A stretch of 9,471 nucleotides of DNA from an uncultured Collinsella sp. (GTDB lineage Bacteria > Actinomycetota > Coriobacteriia > Coriobacteriales > Coriobacteriaceae), in NCBI GenBank assembly GCA_900545875.1, contig URAQ01000050.1:1-9471 (forward strand), written 5' to 3'. The notes below the pieces were generated by a model. It was not told where the DNA came from and did no database searches. It saw nothing but the letters and a program-made list of their open reading frames with translations. This document shows, piece after piece, positions 6,846 to 9,471 of the stretch; position 1 is the first letter of the stretch, and each line of letters begins with the position of its first letter. The translations under genes and the position numbers were made by a program.

Positions 6846-8060
6846 TTAGCAAGTGGGATATTCGCCTTCCCAAACAATGCGGCGATACTGGTCGGGATCG
6901 GTGTCGCCCTCGGTGGAGAAGCAGAGCACGGAGCTCGTCTTGTCCAGGCCGATGAGTTCCTTGAGCTCGGCGTACTCGGGATCGAGCATGAGGGTCTCGA
7001 CCAGGCCGGTGGTCACAGCGCCGGACTCGCCGGAGATGACGCGCGGGTCGCCCTTCTCGGGAGCGCCCAGGGTGCGCATGCCGCGAGCGGTGACCCAGTC
7101 GGGGCAGGACACGAAGGCGGTGACGTGGTTGCGCAGGATATCCCAGCCCAGAATGTTGGGCTCGCCGCAGCACAGACCGGCCATGATGGAGGGCATGTCG
7201 CCGTCCACGATGCGCGGATCGCCGTCGCCGGCGGCAGCGCCCTTGTACAGACAGGCGGCAGGCGCGCACTCAGCCACGACGAAGGTGGGCGGGTTATCGG
7301 GATACAGGTTGGTGAAGTAGCCCAACACGGCGCCGGCGAGCGAACCCACGCCAGCCTGGACAAACACGTGCGTCGGGCGGTTGATGGCCATCTCGCGCAG
7401 CTGCTCGGCGGCCTCGGAGGCCATGGTGCCGTAACCCTCCATGATCCAGGACGGAATCTTCTCGTAGCCCTCCCAAGCGGTGTCCTGAACGATGACGCCG
7501 CGCTCGCAGGCATCGGCCTCGGCGGCGGCCATGCGCACGCACTCGTCGTAGTTGACCTCTTCGATGGTCACCGTGGCGCCCTCGGCGGCGATGTTATCGA
7601 AGCGGGGCTTGGTAGAACCCTTGGGCATGTGCACGACGGCCTTCTGGCCCAGCTTGTTGGCAGCCCATGCCACGCCACGACCATGGTTGCCGTCGGTGGC
7701 GGTAAAGAATGTAGCCTGACCAAAGTCCTTGGCAAGCTGATCGGAGGTCAGGTAATCGAAGGTGCACTCGGCAACGTCCTTGCCGGTCTCGTCGGCAATG
7801 TAGTTGGCCATGGCAAACGAGCCGCCCAGAACCTTAAAGGCGTTGAGGCCAAAGCGATAGCTCTCGTCCTTAACGCACAGGTTGGACAGGCCCAGGCGCG
7901 CGGCCTGACCGTCCAGGCGAGCAAGCGGAGTGACGGTGTACTGGGGGAACGACTGGTGGAAGGCGCGGGCCTTCTTCACGTGGTCGAGGCTCATGATTCC
8001 CAAGTGCTTGTCATCGCTCTTGGGCATCGTGTTGCTCGCCCACTGGATCTTATCGGCCAT
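6846..8060 (-). CDS. ygeX: Diaminopropionate ammonia-lyase (PLP-dependent)
   Basis: A 404-residue fold-type II PLP enzyme, close to E. coli YgeX. K76 in RFGLNAFKVLG is the expected Schiff-base lysine. ATDGNHGRG (121-129) carries D123, corresponding to the aspartate thought to act in D-diaminopropionate turnover. A glycine loop, AGVGSLAGAV, binds the PLP phosphate. The enzyme converts 2,3-diaminopropionate (D or L) to pyruvate and two ammonia, which would be the last step of the purine-ring route, feeding pyruvate fermentation and giving nitrogen. The start at 8060 has AAGGAG eight bases upstream. It is the first gene of the ygeX-ygeY-ygeW operon (E. coli has the order W-X-Y) and is divergent from a YheO-type regulator that likely controls it. 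Threonine dehydratase-like enzymes share the fold, but the motif set points to YgeX. Confidence 0.94.
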   Translation of the reverse strand: MADKIQWASNTMPKSDDKHLGIMSLDHVKKARAFHQSFPQYTVTPLARLDGQAARLGLSNLCVKDESYRFGLNAFKVLGGSFAMANYIADETGKDVAECTFDYLTSDQLAKDFGQATFFTATDGNHGRGVAWAANKLGQKAVVHMPKGSTKPRFDNIAAEGATVTIEEVNYDECVRMAAAEADACERGVIVQDTAWEGYEKIPSWIMEGYGTMASEAAEQLREMAINRPTHVFVQAGVGSLAGAVLGYFTNLYPDNPPTFVVAECAPAACLYKGAAAGDGDPRIVDGDMPSIMAGLCCGEPNILGWDILRNHVTAFVSCPDWVTARGMRTLGAPEKGDPRVISGESGAVTTGLVETLMLDPEYAELKELIGLDKTSSVLCFSTEGDTDPDQYRRIVWEGEYPTC

Positions 8061-8137
8061 ACGGTGAACTCCTTAAGTCCTCTCTTGCCGGCCCCCGCAT
8101 ACGCGTTTCAGCCCATTCCCATTCATACGACTGAACT

Positions 8138-8143
8138 TTTATG
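8138..8143 (-). promoter_or_regulatory. Possible -10 of the ygeX operon
   Basis: On the minus strand this reads CATAAA (4 of 6 to TATAAT), about 78 bp upstream of the ygeX ATG. With a 17-bp spacer its -35 would fall at 8166-8161, inside the first palindrome, where there is no good hexamer. This suggests a regulator-controlled promoter. It is a weak prediction. Confidence 0.25.
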
Positions 8144-8152
8144 TGGATGCCA

Positions 8153-8167
8153 AACAAAAAGTTTGTT
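8153..8167. promoter_or_regulatory. Palindromic operator candidate 1 (ygeX-proximal)
   Basis: AACAAA-AAG-TTTGTT is a perfect 6+6 inverted repeat with a 3-bp centre. It is in the gap between divergent ygeX and the YheO-type regulator and is almost the same as the site at 8204-8218. It lies where the -35 of ygeX could be, so a protein bound here could repress or directly contact polymerase. Confidence 0.55.
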
Positions 8168-8203
8168 AGTAATGTTCTATCACACTTTTTGATTGGTATA
8201 CCT

Positions 8204-8218
8204 AACGAATTGTTTGTT
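8204..8218. promoter_or_regulatory. Palindromic operator candidate 2 (regulator-proximal)
   Basis: AACGAA-TTG-TTTGTT is an inverted repeat with 5 of 6 pairs, and agrees with site 1 at 14 of 18 positions when aligned from the preceding CC. Start-to-start distance is 51 bp, close to five helical turns, which would put both sites on the same DNA face. An 8-bp perfect palindrome, GGTATACC (8195-8202), sits just before it. Confidence 0.55.
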
Positions 8219-8337
8219 GCCGCAATCGGTACTTTTTCGCCGCCGAACGGTCATGAATTGCCTTGTTGATGGATTTGTTTGCGGTCATGTGTGGTTTATG
8301 GCACAGTGAGCCCAAACTAATTTTTAGGAAGGCACCT

Positions 8338-8991
8338 ATGACCCCCGCACAGATTGAGTTTTATAAGCGCCTTGCACACGGCCTGGCGCTCCAATTTGGC
8401 CCCAACTGCGAAATCGTCGTCCACGATCTGGAGACCGAGGACGTGGACCACTCCATCGTAGTGATTGAAAACGGCCACGTCAGCGGGCGCAAACTGGGTG
8501 ACGGCCCCAGCCATATCGTGTTTGAGTCCATGCACGAGGGCGCCACCGACGTACACGACCGCGAGCCGTACCTCACTAAAACCACCGATGGCAAGCTGCT
8601 CAAGTCCTCGACCATCTTTATCCGCAACGACGAAGGCAAGCCCGTCGGCATTTTGGGCATCAACTTTGACATTACGCTCATGAAGGCTTTTGAGCGTTCG
8701 CTCGACGCCTTTACCGGCACCGGCGGCACGGGCTATACCGAGCCCGAGCCCATTACCAAGAACATCGGCGACCTGCTCGAGGACCTGCTGCACGAGTGCG
8801 AGCAGTTTGTGGGCAAGCCCGCGGCGCTCATGACCAAAGACGAGCGCATTCGTGCCATTGGCTACCTCGACCGTCGCGGCGCCTTCCTCATTTCCAAGTC
8901 GAGCGAGCGCGCCTGCGAGTTCTTTGGCATCTCCAAATACAGCTTCTATAGCTACCTCAATGAGGCCAAGGCGGCGGCCGGCGACAAGTAG
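8338..8991 (+). CDS. YheO/DauR-type PAS-HTH transcriptional regulator
   Basis: A 217-residue protein. Residues 1-120 form a YheO-like PAS domain with the family signatures CEIVVHDL (24-31), ENGHVSGRKLGD (44-55) and STIFIRNDEGKPVGILGINF (91-110). Residues 165-212 make the C-terminal helix-turn-helix: ERIRAIGYLDRRGAFLISKS followed by GISKYSFYSYLNEAK. Related proteins such as DauR sense small nitrogenous ligands and act on adjacent catabolic genes. The frame is open to an ATG at 8263, but 8338 is preferred because AGGAAGG lies at the right distance and MTPAQIEFYKRLAHGL is the usual domain start. It is divergent from ygeX and probably binds the two palindromes between them, perhaps sensing a purine intermediate. 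Ligand and sign of regulation are inference. E. coli has a sigma-54 activator (YgeV) beside its equivalent genes instead. Confidence 0.85.
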   Translation: MTPAQIEFYKRLAHGLALQFGPNCEIVVHDLETEDVDHSIVVIENGHVSGRKLGDGPSHIVFESMHEGATDVHDREPYLTKTTDGKLLKSSTIFIRNDEGKPVGILGINFDITLMKAFERSLDAFTGTGGTGYTEPEPITKNIGDLLEDLLHECEQFVGKPAALMTKDERIRAIGYLDRRGAFLISKSSERACEFFGISKYSFYSYLNEAKAAAGDK

Positions 8992-9073
8992 GCACTCGCC
9001 TGGATTGCCCTCCCCTTTTGGGCGCGAGTTCTGGAAAGCACGAATCCAAGACCGAGCCGCTTGGGAAGTTCCA

Positions 9074-9079
9074 TATAAT
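9074..9079 (+). promoter_or_regulatory. -10 hexamer TATAAT upstream of the last gene
   Basis: A perfect TATAAT lies 34 bp before the ATG at 9114, in the 122-bp gap after the regulator gene. No good -35 is seen 16-18 bp upstream. It suggests that the next gene starts its own transcription rather than being read only from the regulator promoter. No convincing terminator follows the regulator gene. Confidence 0.45.
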
Positions 9080-9113
9080 CGATGTCATTAGTATTTCGAA
9101 AGGATGGAACAGA

Positions 9114-9471
9114 ATGGCGTTGAGCAAGGCATCATGCACCGGTCGCGGATTGATTCCGGCAATTGGTGGACATGTGCACCGCATGTTCGATGAGGGTGAA
9201 GACGACCTGTTTTCGCTAAGCCTTGACGACGTGATGGATGATCGCCCGTGGACCGCCGACGAACTCATGGGCGGCGGGGCTCGCCCGTCAAGCCCCGATC
9301 CCACACTTGCGCCTAAGCCCGCATCTGCGCCGACTCCTGCGCAGTCGCCTGTTTCGACGCCCGCGCCTACGCCCGCACCCACTTCGGCGTCCACGCCCGC
9401 TCCCCGCCCCGCAAGCGACCCGTCCGAGACGGCGGCATTTCTCGCTGCAGCGACGCAGGGCAAATCGGCCG
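9114..9471 (+). CDS. Unrecognised protein with Pro/Ala-rich linker (partial, C-terminus off the edge)
   Basis: The frame is open for 119 codons to the window end. The ATG at 9114 is preceded by AAAGGATGG at a good distance; an ATG at 9104 in another frame stops after 29 codons. The N-terminus (MALSKASCTGRGLIPAIGGH) has no clear signal peptide or membrane segment. Residues 25-54 are acidic, with DEGEDDLFSLSLDDVMDD. Residues 58-101 are a low-complexity linker dominated by Pro, Ala, Ser and Thr, with repeated PAP/PTP units. After it, SETAAFLAAATQGKSA may begin a folded domain that is not visible. I do not recognise the family. The linker suggests a multi-domain or surface-tethered protein. It follows the regulator gene but nothing seen links it to purine metabolism. 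Confidence 0.7.
   Translation, partial: MALSKASCTGRGLIPAIGGHVHRMFDEGEDDLFSLSLDDVMDDRPWTADELMGGGARPSSPDPTLAPKPASAPTPAQSPVSTPAPTPAPTSASTPAPRPASDPSETAAFLAAATQGKSA

Noticed and set aside
6771..8192. Plus-strand open frame (473 codons) opposite ygeX
   Set aside because: It is antisense to a clear PLP enzyme and its low-complexity composition matches no family.
8263..8337. Earlier start of the PAS/HTH regulator
   Set aside because: No SD precedes 8263, and the 25 extra residues do not match the domain start; AGGAAGG marks 8338.
9005..9025. Possible terminator after the regulator gene
   Set aside because: Only a 4-bp GCCC/GGGC stem with a T-run in the loop instead of after the stem; too weak to call.
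1..9471. CRISPR array, tRNA or rRNA genes, insertion sequence or phage genes
   Set aside because: No regularly spaced repeats, no cloverleaf-like sequences and no transposase or integrase frames were seen.

Overview
The window is GC-rich, with very dense coding, Shine-Dalgarno-led starts and a gene set typical of anaerobic gut bacteria. The nearest match I can suggest is a high-GC Coriobacteriia actinobacterium such as Collinsella. That rests on composition and gene content only, not on a marker gene.

Almost everything belongs to one metabolic module: the anaerobic purine/urate breakdown locus, known in E. coli as the ygeWXY-hyuA-yqeABC-mocA-ygfK-ssnA-xdhD region. From left to right, positions 1-894 (minus strand) hold the start of a probable xdhC-like gene and yqeB. 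yqeC (997-1731, plus) diverges from yqeB across a short AT-rich region with a 27-bp imperfect palindrome. yqeC converges on hyuA, and the gap between them holds a 79-bp element with perfect 32-bp inverted arms. mocA and hyuA form a minus-strand pair (3831 to 1841) whose stop and ribosome-binding site overlap. Upstream of them a clear rho-independent terminator (3919-3958) ends the minus-strand operon ygeX-ygeY-ygeW (8060 to 3982). A PAS/HTH regulator of the YheO/DauR type (8338-8991, plus) is divergent from ygeX, and the gap between them carries two near-identical palindromes 51 bp apart. The right edge holds the start of an unrecognised gene (from 9114) with a Pro/Ala-rich linker.

How the genes may work together: YqeB, YqeC, MocA and the XdhC-like protein are accessory or cofactor-maturation proteins for selenium-dependent molybdenum hydroxylases, which act on purines such as xanthine. 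HyuA opens a cyclic amide. YgeY (M20 hydrolase), YgeW (knotted carbamoyltransferase) and YgeX (diaminopropionate ammonia-lyase) are thought to carry the opened ring to 2,3-diaminopropionate and then to pyruvate and ammonia. The hydroxylase structural genes, ygfK, ssnA and the carbamate kinase yqeA are not in this window.

The protein families are known. The least explained items are the regulatory palindromes, the 79-bp inverted repeat, two cysteine clusters in YqeC, the structured leader of ygeW and the unknown gene at the right edge.
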